A stretch of DNA of 5,633 bases from Chthoniobacterales bacterium (GTDB lineage Bacteria; Verrucomicrobiota; Verrucomicrobiia; Chthoniobacterales; UBA10450): the NCBI GenBank assembly GCA_025980625.1, contig JAICXG010000186.1, forward strand, positions 1-5,633, written 5' to 3'. Numbering within the stretch: position 1 is the first letter of the stretch; each line of letters begins with the position of its first letter. Below are positions 5,298-5,633 of this stretch, in pieces. The notes beneath the pieces are model-generated. The model was not told the origin of the DNA. It saw only the letters and a program-made list of their open reading frames with translations, and did no database searches. The translations under genes were made by a program, and so were the position numbers.

Positions 5298-5633
5298 TCA
5301 GAGCAGCGCTTCGAGTTCGTTTAGCCGCCGCTCGAAGAGCCGGAGTGTGCTCTCCACCGGCGCCGGCGAAGCCATCTCGACGCCGGCCTCGCGCAAGGTC
5401 TCAAGCGGAAATTTTGACCCGCCGGATTTCAGAAAGCCGAGATAGGCCTCGACCGCGCCGGGCGTATTGCTCAACACCCGCTCGGCGAGCGCGACCGCGG
5501 CCGACAGTCCGGTCGCGTATTTGTAAACGTAGAAGGCGCTGTAGAAATGCGGGATGCGCAGACATTCGAGATCCAGTTCCGCATCCAGCACGACGCCCGG
5601 GCCGAAGTAAGCCCCGAGTAACTTGCGATATTC
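5298..5633 (-). CDS. pepF: Oligoendopeptidase F, M3B family, C-terminal part (5' end outside window)
   Basis: The frame is open from the window's right edge to TGA at 5298-5300, giving the last 111 residues of a protein normally about 600 long. M3B oligoendopeptidases are cytoplasmic zinc enzymes that cleave short peptides. The HExxH zinc site lies upstream and is not visible. Diagnostic C-terminal blocks are YRKLLGAYFGPGVVLD (window residues 2-17), IPHFYSAFYVYKYATG (27-42; the His and Tyr residues of this block are conserved in the family and line the active-site cleft), AYLGFLKSGGSKFPLETLREAGV (about 63-85) and a Leu-rich helix ending ELEALL. A GTG at 5589-5591 lies in frame but is internal, because family-like sequence continues upstream of it. 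The gene converges on the secreted-protein gene. The family call is firm; substrate preference cannot be judged. Confidence 0.92.
   Translation of the reverse strand, partial: EYRKLLGAYFGPGVVLDAELDLECLRIPHFYSAFYVYKYATGLSAAVALAERVLSNTPGAVEAYLGFLKSGGSKFPLETLREAGVEMASPAPVESTLRLFERRLNELEALL

Overview
This window looks like ordinary chromosomal DNA from a GC-rich, free-living, probably soil-type bacterium. The two-domain CysJ-like flavoprotein, the small TPR protein, the tandem extracellular beta-rich domains and the GTCATCCCGAGCG...GTCGAGGGATC intergenic palindrome would fit Verrucomicrobia (Chthoniobacterales-like) or Acidobacteria. That assignment rests on general familiarity, not on a search. 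Clear Shine-Dalgarno sequences are scarce upstream of the genes.

Layout from left to right. Positions 2-544 (+) hold the C-terminal part of an SMP-30/gluconolactonase-type beta-propeller enzyme. It converges, across a 137-base spacer with a small hairpin, on a complete aldo/keto reductase at 682-1683 (-). A 375-base non-coding stretch (1684-2058) follows and carries a large imperfect palindrome. Next is a probable two-gene minus-strand unit: a small TPR protein (3294-3761) upstream of a CysJ-type sulfite reductase flavoprotein that lacks the FMN (flavodoxin) domain (2059-3228). Divergent from it, at 3956-5195 (+), is a secreted protein built of two copies of one beta-rich domain. As given, its reading frame is broken twice by single missing bases. 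The window ends in the C-terminus of an M3B oligoendopeptidase F (5298-5633, -), convergent with the secreted protein.

The genes do not form one pathway. The SMP-30 fragment and the reductase suggest sugar or carbonyl metabolism, the CysJ-like protein suggests NADPH-driven electron transfer for sulfite reduction, and PepF degrades peptides. I see no defence system, CRISPR array, transposase, tRNA or rRNA, and no convincing undescribed multi-gene system. The points most worth attention are the doubly frameshifted duplicated-domain secreted protein with a Cys-Cys motif in each copy, the intergenic palindrome, and the hexanucleotide repeat inside the start of the flavoprotein gene.
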